Numbered from the stretch's first letter, positions 42,801 through 53,884 are shown. The stretch is DNA of 64,000 bases from Undaria pinnatifida (GCA_012845835.1 JABAKD010000010.1:17805204-17869203); one strand, 5' to 3'. Translations and numbers: made by a program. Notes: generated from the sequence alone by a model not told the origin.

Positions 42801-45800
42801 CCTACCCAATAGGGTCGGCATCGAACATGTCAGGACATGGTCAGTCGAGGAAAAGCGTCCAGCGGTCTGTCAAGGGTGTCAAACCGACCGTTCCACACTA
42901 AAACCATTGCGTCAGTCAGGGTAAATAATTGGAAAATTGCCGTCGGGTCCGTCAAGGGGTCAAAGTGCCGTCTCCTGACATCTATGGTCGGCACACCACA
43001 TTGCTATGTCGCAACGTTGTTGGTTACACCCGGGACACCTAGTAACGGTAAAAGCCACATGGACTTGCACTCTCTTCCGCACCAACAAAAACTACCAGGT
43101 ACCAGGTACTGTGTGGATCAAAGCTTACATCTCCTCAGAACACCATGTGTCACCGAGTCATCCCACGGCAATGGTAGTGCTGCGGCAGAAAGTTCCTGAG
43201 CTCCTCCCAACACATGAGGAGCTTGATGCTTCACCCGAAAAATGACTTCGAAGGCATTCGCTCGCGCAACCCCCACCAAGCTTCTATGCCCTAGTCCCAA
43301 AACAAATCATGCTCGTGAAATGTGAAATCTTTGCACTAACTGGAAGCTCCTCGCTTGAGCTCGACCGGCCAGAACTGTTTTGGTTCAAAAACTTCCAACC
43401 TCAATCGTGGCATGACTCCACCCTCACAAATTTTCTGTGTTGCATATACATTCATCTACCGTAGGTTTTGCCTCACCTCAGAGGAGTGCTTGTGGTCGTG
43501 ACCATTCGCCTCATGACCGTGCTTGTGGCTGTGACCGTTGCCCTCGTCACCGTGCTTGTGGTCGTGCGAGCAGCAAGGGTCGGCGCAGGCCTTCTTCTCG
43601 GCTCCGTTGGTGGTGGCTGCCTTGTCAGCCTCTGCCTTCGCCTTTTTTTCCTCCTCCTCTTTTTTCAGCCGGGCTTGTTCCTCCTTCGCCTCCTGCCAGA
43701 TCCATTTCCACGGTACACGGGAAAAAAATGAAAAAAAAAAAACGGGGAAAGTTAACATCGAAGGAACAGGGTAAAAACACACCACTGCACGACCTCCTGT
43801 GTGCTGCTTTTGCTTCGATCGGAAATGTGTTGTTCTGTTGCCTTTTCATGCGACCACGGGGCATTTTTTCCGGGGATTGACCCAATGGGAGATCATCATC
43901 ATCATCATCATCATCATCACCACCACCGTTCGTACATCGCAGGGAGAAACGAAAGACACGATCGCAAAAAACAGGCGACAACCCGCCATCCACTCACAAA
44001 TGTCATTGATTTTTTACGCCGTACACCAAAACACTGCCCGTTTTACATTCAAGCCCCGCAGCCTGAAATACACTGGAAAAAAAAAGTTGGAGAAGCCAAG
44101 GCCACGAGACCAACAATCTGCACATTCCCACAGCGGCGTTTTCGCCCAACGGGTACCCTACCCTACACACCCAAAACGCTAAAAACGAACTCAGGTCGGT
44201 GTCCGGTTGGGCCGACACACAAAACTGACCCCGGCAGGTGTCGGGCTGGGCAGGCAAACGCGGTGTTATCTCTTTATTATCTTTAGGGGTTTTCGCGGGA
44301 CGGGTCGGGTGCGGGTGAGACGGGTCGGGTCATGGTGACCCTAACCGACCCGTGAAAATTGAAAACCTCCTGGCCCGATCCGACTCGACCCACGCGATTT
44401 TGGGAACCCCCTGACCGGACTGGACATGATCCATGAGAAACCTTGCTGAATTTGGGTTGACTTCTCGTGCTTCGTTCCACACTGAAGGGTGTATTTTTGG
44501 TCTACGACGGTGTGGCAGATTTTAGCACCCTGCCTCGGCCGAATTCCGACACCAAATTCCCTGGACAAACCGGTTTAGGTAAAAACGCCGACCAACCCGA
44601 CCCGTCTATAGAAACATCTCGACTATATGTTCCGAAAGCCACCATTTTCGCTACGATATGCGGCCCCCGTCGATTTGGGCGAAATCGGCCGTGAACTTGA
44701 TGGTATTAGCAAGTGTTGTGTTGTACACACGTCATGCATGGCAAGGGCGTCGACGAGGGTACATTGTGGCATTGCGGCCGTCAGCGGCAAAAAAAAAATG
44801 AGCATGTAGTGGCGGCGGTGAAAGCCTTCATTGATACTCCTAACAGTGCACTACGACCCAGGACCAGGGACAAGGCAAAAAAAAAAAATCGCGAGGCGAA
44901 GCCCGACTATACCCCCACGCTGGCGAGCGAGTTAAGCCGGCCATTTCGGCATCGCGCGAAACTCTGCCTCAGAGGTCACGTTATGAGTCCTATACACCCA
45001 CGCGAGCTTGCTGCCGCTTCGAATGAAAAAGGGCTGTCAACATCTGAACGACGCGGTCGCGAAAGGCGTCGATTCAAAAACGAGAGCAAACACGGAAAAG
45101 AAAAAAAAAAATCTCAGAGCCGACGTTTTCGTATACTGTATTCCTCTCCATACCAAGAATGAAAAAAAAGCCTCGAGAGCGCCGTCCAAACCCCACAACG
45201 TGGCCAGTTGTACCTGTCTCTCCTTCCCCAACACGTGCAGTGGACGTGTCACTCAGCTTGCAAAGCGGGGTATCGACCACCCCATTGGTCGAACTCACAG
45301 CTCACGCATTTTGATAAAATTGGCAACAAGGTGTCGCCACCGCAGCATCGAGGTTCACCTGATCAAGAAGCTCCAGGGTGCGCTCGAGGTTGTAGCTGCG
45401 GAGGTTAAGTACGGACTTGAGCGGGACACGTGACTACATCCAAGACGGTGTTACGAGGTAGGACAGCGACGCGGGGGGCGGGGGGGGGACAGGGGTTAAG
45501 CTAAACACATACTAGACCAGGTAAGTCATAAGGGGTTTCCACACCAAGGGTAAAGGGCAAGGCAGGAACATAGGAGGGAGGAGTTATCAGGCGAGCATGT
45601 CGCGGCGGTTTTCCAGTTGCGGTGGCGGGACTAGTTCGTTCGCCTGTCGAAAACACCATAATGCCGGCGCGGGTGCCCCCCCCCCCCCCCCCCCCATCGC
45701 ACACACTTAGGTACATACGTAGGTGCACGCTACGATACGGGTGCCTCTAAAATTTCAGAGGGGTGGTCACTTTTGAAGCTTTATGCCTTGATGCAACACA

Positions 45801-46037
45801 AAACGCTACCGTACCCGATGAAAACCCTCATTAATTGGGTATAGCGTCCCGTGTGTTTTAGCCGGGAAAGCGCAAGAGTGTCCTGGCCAAATTTTTTATT
45901 TCGTGATGGTTCTTCGCATCTTCCTACGGCTCCAGCACCTTTGTGTGACCACGGACTCCATTTTTTTCGCAAGACTTCACGTAAGAACGACAACAACAAC
46001 AACAACGACAACAACAACAACGACAACAACAACAACG

Positions 46038-46070
<33 letters not shown>

Positions 46071-49000
46071 ACAACAACAACGACGACGAGGACGACGAAT
46101 CACACTGTAAAAACAGATGTATACGTTGTTTCAACAGTATTCGGTTAGTTTGTTACTATTAGCTCAGATAAAGTGCGGCGAAAAAGTGCCGTTCATACCA
46201 ATCCCTAGCGCAGCAGACGCCCGCCCGTGCTCCAACCCAAACATCCCGCGTACGAAAGCGATCTCTTCTTGAGCGTGTGGAACTCAACGGATACCTGCAC
46301 GACTTTGCGTCAACCCCTTTAGAGCCCCGAAACCCCTCTCTATACAACTTCAAGTAATTTTGTCGAAAAAAAAAGGGTTTCCAGTCGTAAAGACGTTAAC
46401 TCTGACGATATTACCCTTTTCCCCAATGTGTTCATGTACACAGTAAGGGTCCCCTGATACAAGGCGGTCTGAGTAAGGCGGTATCCCGATACAAGGCGGT
46501 CCAAATCGCTTGGCGCTACCGGGGAATGCACTCATAACCTGGAACAAATAAGGCCGCTTCCCTCTATAAGGCGGTCGTATCGCAGATGGCGGCACGCCAC
46601 CGGCTTGCTGGGGTCCCGACCATGGCGACGATGTAACATACAACTATCATACTGCCACTGTACTTCTGTACGACTGTATGCCAACCTATTCACTTTGCGT
46701 AGGCGAGCTCTTCACGACGATGGCGTACAACAAGTACCAACAACGCAGCTTGCAAAGATGAGTATCGAACCGAAAATCGTCGAATTCACAGCTGACACTG
46801 TCCTTAGAATAATTAAATTAAATATCATTTTACCCTGTGCGTAAGCGGTCCATTCAGGCAGATGTCGAAACATCCCGTCCAAATATATTGTCGGTCTGCA
46901 AACGTTACTACTGTCGTAGCCTTTTCAACACCTTCTACAGCAGTAGGCTTGCACGACTTTAGTACCTCATCCGCGTGCGCGACTTGGGCGAAGGGATGGG
47001 TTGACGGTGGTCATCCTGCCCTTGTTCCACGTACGCCACCCCATGTACCCTGTGGAGGCGATCTCTTCATGAGCGTGTCGAGCATCTCTTCATGAGCATG
47101 TCGAGTTCGTCACAATACATTTTCGGTCTGCACGACCTTTACACCTCCTAGGAATGCACGACTCTAGTCCTTTTCTCGGCTTGCACGGAGTTATAGTGCG
47201 TTTCTCTTCTCGGCGTGCACGACTTCAGTACTTTTTCTCGGATTGCACGGTGCTAATACCTTTTCGGCCTGCACGACTTTGGCGAAGGGGTTGACGCTGG
47301 CAATCTTGCCCTTGACCGCCTTCAGCTGGGTCTCATCCACCAGGTCGGTCTTGTTGATGATCACGGAGTCGGCGAAGGCGAGTTGCTGGACAGCCTCGTT
47401 TACCGCACCTGCCTGCTGCGACTTCCTCTCCAGCTGAGTCAGAACGTTCTTGGCGTCCACGAGGCACAGAACCGAGTCGATACGGTAGTTCCTGCGCACG
47501 TCCTCGTCCTGCAACCAAACACGATTGTATGACGTTGAATGATCGGGAACGGCCAGGGCGAGCGCGTGTCAATAGAAAACGCAAAACACGCCTCCATACA
47601 CACTGGTAATCCCTATTTCCTATTTTTGTTGTTTATCGCAGCTGTGGCAAATGTTTTTCGCGTCCACGAGGCACAGGACCGAGTCGGTGCTGTAGTTCCT
47701 GAGCAAGTCCGCGTCCTCCAACCAAAGGCGATTGATTTGTTTTAGCGTTTTTGGTGACAATAGGCTGCATCTCAGGAATGCGCTAATGTGGGAACCTCCA
47801 TCATTACAATATATTGAACAATCGGGAACGGCCAGGTCGAGCGCGTGTAAGGGGTGACGAATAACACGCCTCCATGAATACTTGAACCCTTGTTTCTTTT
47901 AAATTTATACATGTATTGTGTACCTTTGCCGTAGGCAGTGCTGCATCAGCAAGGGGCGTAAAAGCCATTATTGCTGTGCAAGCAATGCCAGGTACAAACT
48001 TGACACGCGAAACGGGCACATTAAGCTCAACATCCCTTGTCTTCTCTGCGAAGCGCCAACAGATGGTTCAACCTTTTGGGGGACCCATGTATCGCAACCC
48101 AAGCAAACGATCCGTGCCGTCCTCTCGAGCATCTAGGAATAGCGCGCGTGAGGCAAGCAGTACGGCTATCACCGTGGTGCGCGCGCGTCGTACAAATTCT
48201 TACACATCACACTTCGGGTACGTCTCCTAGCTCTAGCCGTCCGGGCTGTTTCGGGTGGCCGCGTGCTGTAACCCAAAGCACATAACCACACCATACGTTT
48301 GCGGCAAATTTCCAAGGTTGTTTCACGGGTCGGATCCCTTCTCGGTATGGTATACCAGTCGGACCGTGTCAGGGTGACCAGATCCGACCCGTGATATTTC
48401 CAACACTTCCTGACCGGACCCAACTCGACCCGCAGGGTTGATAAATACTTTCTGGCCCGAACCACTGGCCGGGTCATAACCCGCGACCAGCCTTGAAACA
48501 ATAACATGTAGCCATAGCATGATTTCCACCAACCATGCTCGTGATGGCTCAACAAATGCATGCCACTCCCGTTCGTGCGAGCACAGCAACCATTTAACCG
48601 AAGGGAAGGGGGCAGGGCAAGCGAGACGAGACACAGACCTACCTGGTTAAAGGTAGCCACAATCGGGGAAGGGTCCGCGATGCCCGTGGTTTCGAGCAGG
48701 ATGCAGTCGAAAGTGTCACGGCGGTCGAGGAACGTGACGAGGGCCTTGACCAGGTCACCCCTGACAGTGCAGCACACGCACCCGTTGTCCATGGTGACGA
48801 TGTCCTCCGCCTGTCCCCCGAGCGACGGATGACAAGGGTAGAGGTGATGCCGAGCAGAGCCATGGCGAAAAACGCCGTCAGACCAATACAGCATTGAAAG
48901 CGTGAGGTACCCAATATTGTCAACAACCTCTCGCTGTAGGATAGTAAGGATAGTACGCCATACCATACATTTTGCACAACGTACTCTGTCGGACGCCATC

Positions 49001-52000
49001 CTCCCCGAGCCCAGCTCACGCCGTATTCTGAGCGAGGGTATCGCAACCCAACGCCCACACGTAAGAAATCGCTCGATCAGGCAACTCCTTGCGCTCATAC
49101 TAGTAATAGTTCATCGCCACAATCTAGTCCGCGCTTACAGGCCAGGCGCCCGGAACTCTGCAGTCGAAGACCATCTATCGCTCAGGATGAATAACACAAA
49201 ACTAGTATAGTATGCATAATGGAAGCAAATACTACGATGCCTTCCCCCGTCCCTTACCTCTCGCACGTTCTCCTCGACGAGAGCAGTGTCGATACTCACA
49301 GCCCCGTACTCGTTCTCGATCACAGCTATCTTCATTTCCCTCTGCAGGACGACAATGGCGGGAAGGGGGTTGTCAGATACTACGCTAGATGCTACGCTAA
49401 AAATATCAGATACAGATGTTGAACCTTAATGGCTCAGGTGACACAGCATTTGACTCAGGTTGCACCGTATTTGGCTCAGATTGCACCGCATTTGGCTCAG
49501 GTTGCACCGCACTGAGCTCAGGTTGCACCGCATTAGACTCAAGTTGAACCGTCTTGGGTTCAGGTTGCACCGCAGTTGGCCCAAATTGCATCGCATTGGC
49601 TCAGGCTGCATCGCATTGGCCCAGGTTGCACCGAATTTGGCTCAAGTTGCACCGCATTTGGCCCAGGTTGCACCGCAAATATTTTTGCAACACACAGGTA
49701 CCATGCAGATAGAAACACATCATTACCACAGCGTTACAGATCGATACCACGTCAACAATCGCTCGTAGAACAGCACACTATAGTTAGCACGGTCACGCGT
49801 TTGGTAGGTGGCCATCAAGCCAGCCGCCCAACGCGATTGGCTTCACGAAGAGACCACGGCACTAATTGCTCGCACAGCATAGCCGTAGTTAGCACGGTCA
49901 CGCGTTTGGTAGGTTGCCATCAAGCCAGCCGCCCAACACGTCCGGCTTCACGAACAGCTAAAGACTCATCATCTCGAGGCACTAGGACGATTGTGATGCC
50001 ACTATTAACCAGGGTTTTTCACGGCTCAAGTTTCGTCTGGGTAAACCGTCCCAACCCGCGAGATTTGAAAATTTTCTGAACCCACACGACCCGACCCGTC
50101 CCGTCATATTTCAAACATCTCCTGACCCAACCCCCATCGACCCGCGATAACGAGATAACCTCCCGGCATGATCCGCGGGTCGGGTCGGGTCGGGTCATGA
50201 CCGGTAAAAAGCTCTGCAATTAACAGGGTGATTGCGATATACCAGCTTTGGTTGAGAAGGAGTTGGGTAGGAAATCATAACATACTATTATTACTATTGA
50301 AACCGTCGGATATCACATCGATCGAAGGCCAACCCAACCCAACCCCTCGACAAGATAGCTAAAAATTACGTTATAAATCTGGTTCCCCACCATTTTGTTT
50401 GAAACATGCTTTTGTGGGTTGGTTGGCCTTGGGTTACGCCACTCGTCGGGTTCAACGCTATTTCCGCCTTCTTTCCAATCCAACAGCTTGGAAATCGCTA
50501 GTACCCTCGTACTCTCCAATGAGGCGTGGCGTGGTTCACCTGTTCCTTGAGAATGTAGTTCACAAGCGTCGTTTTCCCGGCACCAAGGAATCCCGTCACC
50601 ACGGTCACCTGTGGGCAGAGAGGCGAGGAGCAGAGACGCGCCGAAAACAGCCGGAAACAACGAAAACTTGAACGAGTTTTCGTCTTGTATGGCATCGCTG
50701 CACAACAAGAGTTGCACGCAGTACTTATCGCTGTGGATGCTCAGATAACTTCAGTGCGTCATACATTCCACGCATCGATGGCTTCCTACGGTAGTTCACT
50801 CATTCTTCATGCTAGCGTTGTTGCTGCACAACAGGAACGCAGGCAGCATTTCAAGCTGTGCCACGCACGGACTGCCAGCCGGTGGGGGTTTGGTCTTGCC
50901 CACTGCGGAGGGCGGTCAGGGCAGTGCTCGCGCAACTTCAGCGAATGGCACCTTCCACGCACCAAGACACACTTGTGTATTGTAGCTCTGCCTGAACGAA
51001 TAGGGTAGGGTTCTCGCACCCAACTTGCTTTTGCACCAATTCACGTCAACCCCACCGGGACGATTCCATTGCACGCCACCACCAGTCCCTCAAAACGACA
51101 GCTTTCCTCTTGGGCATCAACGGCTAGCACGCGTCAACAGCAACGGGCAACGACAGCGGCGGAGCGAGGCGCGTGCGTCTATCTCCCGCATGCAGGTGCA
51201 AGGAGGCGTACCGGCGTCTTTTCCTCGTCAAGCAGTTCAGGTTCTTCCTCTGGCGAGTCTTCGTCCTCGTCGTAATCGTCTGGGTCGCTGTCATCTTCGT
51301 CAACGTCATCGTCCTGCAATCGCCAAAACACGGGTGGGCTTGCATGAACACAACACCGGTACAAAGATGAGTTTCCACAAAATCTTCGATCTCACCAGCT
51401 GGAGCGTATTTTTATTTCCAAAATAACACGCTAGACACCACAAAAAGCTCATAATTTATCTCGACAACAGGTATTACTTACTAGAGTGCTAAACGCCGAT
51501 CCGTCATGATGATCATCCTGCAAAACCGACCGTAAAAAATGGCCAGCTTTCATTACGACACCGTGCATAACATGCAAGACAACACCCTCCCTTCACACCA
51601 AGTTCAACGCCGTTTTCTTTTTTTGTAAAAGGAGAGTGCAAAACATTCGGCGACGCGCCTGTCGAGACATCTCTCGACGAGATCATCGTCCCAGAGCCGC
51701 CATTTTCGTCGTGTTGGTTGCCCGTTTTTTACGAGAAAATCATCTATGGTCCAGCATTCTTACAAGAAACGGATTAGGACAGATGACGCCCGGAACCAGT
51801 CGATTGATCGACCTCATGTTTTAATAAAATATTTCAAAATACGTCAGCCGTGACTTCGATCGATTTAATGGTCGATACTCATGTTTGCAACCTGCGTGGT
51901 ATTGGTCCCGTGTTTTCTACACATCTATGACCCTTTGAAGAGAGAGATATCTATATATATATACCTGGTATAGGTCAACGACCCCCCTGGATGGTGCTGA

Positions 52001-52846
52001 GGTCAGGGTTAACGATTAGGCAGCCGGTGTCTGCTGTGCGAATATAAATGAACACAGCAGTCGGTGCAGTATGCGACAGCACCTAAAGACTTTTGAGGAT
52101 GAAATACGCACAAAAAAACAAACACAAATGTGATTCTCGTAGCCAGCCGAGACGGCAGCAGTACACGCCTGGTGTCGTCGTTGGCCTGCACCATGCACTG
52201 TCTCTTGCGGCGAAAGCTGCGGTGTAGGCAGCGGTATCGATTCCGCACAGCAGCAGCAGCAGAAGCAGTGATCGTGTTTTCTTGTTCGTCTCCGCCTCGT
52301 AAGCCAGGGTCAATGAGGCGATGGAGCGAGTAAGGTCGCTGCGGTTCTCTTTGAAACAATCGATCTAGAACGTGACTCAAAGCCAGGAGGCCATTGGCAC
52401 AGACATTGTCCCACCTCCAACAAAACGGTTGAAACACACACTTGACTTGAAGTAAGTATTAAACCCTAACCCTGCGGAAGTGGAGCGAACGATATCTAGA
52501 GCAATGTCACAACCCCCCCCCCCCCCCGAGTACTACGTACACGCAAGTTTGCCACACCAAGGACACTACAGTAGCTTCTATCCGCAACGATTCCAACCTC
52601 TCCCCTCCAAAGGTTAAGCATGCGAAAGAGACCACCGGCGGTCGCCAAGGCTCTGAAGGGGGAAGGCAAACCCGTTCGGAAGAGCACCCGCGTTTTTTGG
52701 GCCAAGCAACTATCGCGTGTGTACGAAACAATCTGGAGAGGGGTCACGCTTACCTCGTCGTCGTCATCGTCCTCCGGATCATCGTCGCCACTCGGGACCT
52801 CAACCGCCTCTGCCGAACTTTTCCCCGACGGAGGCGATGTCGACAT
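39818..52846 (-). CDS. CobW/ZNG1-family (COG0523) GTPase metallochaperone, 11 exons
   Basis: COG0523 proteins bind GTP and deliver metal (zinc for ZNG1) to client enzymes. Minus-strand exons are 52846-52754, 51313-51212, 50608-50540, 49341-49258, 48810-48643, 47508-47260, 45415-45359, 43692-43477, 41814-41674, 41401-41249 and 39967-39818 (TAA). All introns are GT-AG and all junctions are phase 0, giving 493 residues. Motifs in order: an acidic start (DDDPEDDDDDE, then DSPEEEPELL), Walker A GFLGAGKTT, ENEYG, the family metal motif NGCVCC, Walker B-type LLETTG, NKTD, a C-terminal CobW domain (GSLDVDLFNAFMGKFLQ, LFRSKGVLAF) and SKIVFIGLGLD. A His-rich segment (CCSHDHKHGDEGNGHSHKH) with a Lys/Glu lead-in interrupts the C-terminal half, probably a metal reservoir. 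The CPELVPI motif used by animal ZNG1 to bind METAP1 is only hinted at (EPELLD, no Cys). An in-frame ATG at 52987 would add 47 residues. Confidence 0.93.
40800..40885 (-). pseudogene. Partial copy of CobW-like exon 10, frame still open
   Basis: The plus strand reads AAACTTCCGGTCCTGG, CAGCACTCCCTTGGAGCGGA-ACCACTTGGCG, closely matching the true exon at 41249-41401. In translation it gives WFRSKGVLSVKNQDRKFTFL followed by a GT. The first half of the exon is absent, and the acceptor phase does not obviously fit. It sits in intron 10. Confidence 0.8.
41070..41130 (-). pseudogene. Second, more decayed copy of CobW-like exon 10
   Basis: GGCCCTGGCTTTTGAAAGAC-AGCACTCCCTTGGGCG aligns with the same part of exon 10. 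Translation gives SPTPKGVLSFKSQGRRIS, diverged from SKGVLAFKNQERKF. Confidence 0.7.
41955..42120 (-). pseudogene. Decayed copy of the 5' part of CobW-like exon 9 and its intron
   Basis: TCTCGCTGTGACCGTGGTCA, CATCCTTCTCCAACACAGTT-GTAC and the later GTACATCAAAAACGAAAAA repeat the order seen at 41775-41945 (CTCGCCGTGACCGTCGTG, CCTCCTTCTCCACCCTGTTG, GTACATCAAAAAAGAAAAAG). Confidence 0.65.
42145..42182 (+). repeat. CATG/GCAT tetranucleotide repeat
   Basis: A run of GCATGCATGCATGC lies between two relics of exon 9. Confidence 0.9.
42185..42300 (-). pseudogene. Third copy of the CobW-like exon 9 boundary
   Basis: GCCTCCTCCTCGATACTGTT-GCCGGGAGAACGGCGAACCC-CCACAG and the GTGGGTTAACCTTTGAGGCA end match 41800-41890 (GCCTCCTTCTCCACCCTGTT, GAACGCCGAAAACCCCCAC, GGGTTAATCTTCGAGGCAGG). 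Confidence 0.65.
42661..42750 (+). mobile_element. TTAA MITE, 5' TTAA degraded
   Basis: AAACCCCTTTAGAGCCCCCA at the left (TTAA reads ATAA) and GTTGAAAAGGGGTTAA at the right bound an otherwise typical copy in a CobW-like gene intron. Confidence 0.85.
43897..43925 (+). repeat. ATC microsatellite
   Basis: A run of ATC units passes into ACC. It is intronic, and plus-strand ORFs reading poly-His here are artefacts and unrelated to the His-rich coding segment on the other strand. Confidence 0.9.
44285..44620. repeat. GGGTC-type repeat patch 1
   Basis: ACGGGTCGGGT words, GACCC words on the same strand and the CGTGAAAATT-GAAAACCTCC join resemble the larger array at 53885-54700. It is intronic. Confidence 0.7.
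45986..46091 (+). repeat. AAC/GACAAC microsatellite
   Basis: This is a long AAC run with interspersed GAC units in an intron, which gives poly-Asn or poly-Thr ORFs. Confidence 0.92.
46310..46399 (+). mobile_element. TTAA MITE
   Basis: TCAACCCCTTTAGAGCCCCG at the left, CTATACAACTTCAAGTAATT in the core and GTCGTAAAGACGTTAA at the right. The left TTAA has become TCAA. Confidence 0.8.
46440..46620. repeat. TAAGGCGGTATCCC repeat, inverted relative of 5354-5583
   Basis: ACAAGGCGGTC-TGAG-TAAGGCGGTATCCCGATACA and TATAAGGCGGTC are the reverse complement of the GACCGCCTTAT units at 5410-5560. Clear termini are not seen. Confidence 0.6.
46965..47045 (-). pseudogene. Decayed copy of the 3' part of CobW-like exon 6
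   Basis: GCGACTTGGGCGAAGGGATG-GGTTGACGGTGGTCATCCTG-CCCTTG matches 47275-47320 (ACGACTTTGGCGAAGGGG, TTGACGCTGGCAATCTTGCC). The rest is lost. Several short GCACGACTT-AGTAC units lie between the relic and the true exon. Confidence 0.75.
47650..47900 (-). pseudogene. Decayed copy of the 5' part of CobW-like exon 6 plus upstream intron
   Basis: TTTTTCGCGTCCACGAGGCA-CAGGACCGAGTCGGTGCTGT-AGTTCCTGAGCAAG matches the exon. Further on, GAACAATCGGGAACGGCCAG and ACACGCCTCCATGAATAC match the intron at 47547-47600. Translation gives RNYSTDSVLCLVDAKN against RNYRIDSVLCLVDAKN in the true exon. An insertion separates the exon part from the intron part. Confidence 0.85.
48315..48490. repeat. GGGTC-type repeat patch 2
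   Basis: TTTCACGGGTCGGATCCC, GATCCGACCCGTGATATTTC-CAACACTTCCTGACC and GACCCGCAGGG are diverged units of the GGGTC family in an intron. Confidence 0.7.
49435..49682 (+). repeat. ~20-bp tandem array, about 12 units
   Basis: The unit is GGCTCAGGTTGCACCGCATTT with variants (20-21 bp). Both strands give repetitive ORFs (LRLHRIWLR, and CNLSQMRCNL), which are artefacts. It is intronic in the CobW-like gene. Confidence 0.92.
49775..49960 (+). repeat. Tandem pair of ~110-bp units
   Basis: TAGTTAGCACGGTCACGCGT-TTGGTAGG, CCATCAAGCCAGCCGCCCAA-C and GGCTTCACGAA occur twice, about 110 bp apart. Confidence 0.85.
50015..50215. repeat. GGGTC-type repeat patch 3
   Basis: TTTTTCACGG, CCGTCCCAACCCGCGAGATT, ACGACCCGACCCGTCCCG and a final GGGTCGGGTCGGGTCATGAC are units of the GGGTC family. 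Confidence 0.75.
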
Positions 52847-53214
52847 GGCCGGCAGAGCAGGGGCTGCGGCAGCTACCTCGGACTGCACAGCAGCACCGTT
52901 CGGCGTGCCGGCTTCAGCAGCAGCAACCTTTGGAGTCTCCTCCTGATGGTGTTGGCATGTTGAAGCCAGCGCACGAACACGCGTCACGCGTTTTAATTGT
53001 TAAGGAAGAGAAAACAAGACATTTATCGTATTAATATGCTATGCGATGACAGTATGACGGCCATAATATGCAAATACGTCAGGAGATACGTCCGTGAATT
53101 GAAAATGCGTCCGGTAAAGGGCGTAGGACCCAGTGGTCCACACTAAACCTAGTACGTTGGCGTAATTCAAGGTAAATGAAAGGGAAATTCCAGACTAAGA
53201 TCGTGCAAGGGAAT

Positions 53215-53660
53215 GTTAGGTAAGGTACGTACTCAGGTATATACCCGGGTATCCGGGTATATACCCGTACCCGACACTTCGGTACGATAGATACGAGCCT
53301 CGATACCATAACGAAGTGTTAGGTACGTTAGGTACGGACCATGATACCTTACCTAAGTTTTAGGTACGATAGGTACGCCGCTCAAATGCTTACCCGGGTA
53401 TAGGTATACCCGTCGACGTACTACCACGGTTTAGGTACGAGCCTGGGGACGACCTCAATACCTTACTTAACCCCTTTAGAGCCCCCAAACCCCTCCCTAT
53501 ACTAAACCCAAGTAATTTTGTCCCCAAAAACGGGTTTCCAGTTGTAAAGGGGTTAAGTTTAGGTACGAATCCCGACATCTTACCCAAGCGTTAGGTACGT
53601 TAAGTACAGCAGCCTATACCTTACCTAACTTTTAGGTACGTTAGGTACGACCTCAAAAAC
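53215..53660. repeat. TTAGGTACG degenerate array
   Basis: Repeated words are TTAGGTACGTTAGGTACG, ATACCTTACCTAA, ATACCCGGGTAT and TATACCCG. Units are irregular. A MITE at 53467-53556 interrupts one unit. Confidence 0.75.
53467..53556 (+). mobile_element. TTAA MITE, reference copy
   Basis: It is 90 bp including both TTAA. The left end TTAACCCCTTTA is the exact inverse of the right end TAAAGGGGTTAA. The core runs GAGCCCCCAAACCCCTCCCT-ATACTAAACCCAAGTAATTT-TGTCCC and CGGGTTTCCAGTTG. CCC/GGG termini with a TTAA target are the signature of piggyBac-class elements; no transposase is in the window. It sits in a repeat unit whose other copies show the uninterrupted site. Confidence 0.9.
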
Positions 53661-53884
53661 TTGCCCGCGGGTATAAGTACAGGCTGATTCAAGTTAAACG
53701 ATGGAAATTTATTCCCTGGCGACTCTCCATGCCGTTTTTTCGATTCAGACGGTGAACTTTTGTGCGAGTCTTCACAGTAGTATTTTATGTGCCGTCGCGA
53801 AGGCATCACCTGTCGGGGGGTTTTCTTTTTCTTTTGTTCTGATTTTCGTCAGTCAAGCTTTTTTGGAAAATTTCAGAGCTTTTC

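Noticed and set aside
43801-44286. Plus-strand poly-His ORF as a metal-binding gene
   Set aside because: It is an ATC microsatellite in an intron; the real His-rich coding exon is on the minus strand at 43477-43692.
45851-46162. Poly-Asn and poly-Thr ORFs
   Set aside because: They are AAC microsatellite translations.
48636-48650. TACCTGGTT at the CobW-like exon 5 donor as a member of the 9-mer family
   Set aside because: It differs at the last base and is the normal splice donor context, so it was not counted.
53240-53410. TACCCGGGTA words as further 9-mer copies
   Set aside because: They are 10-bp palindromes with a different centre inside a local array and were kept separate.
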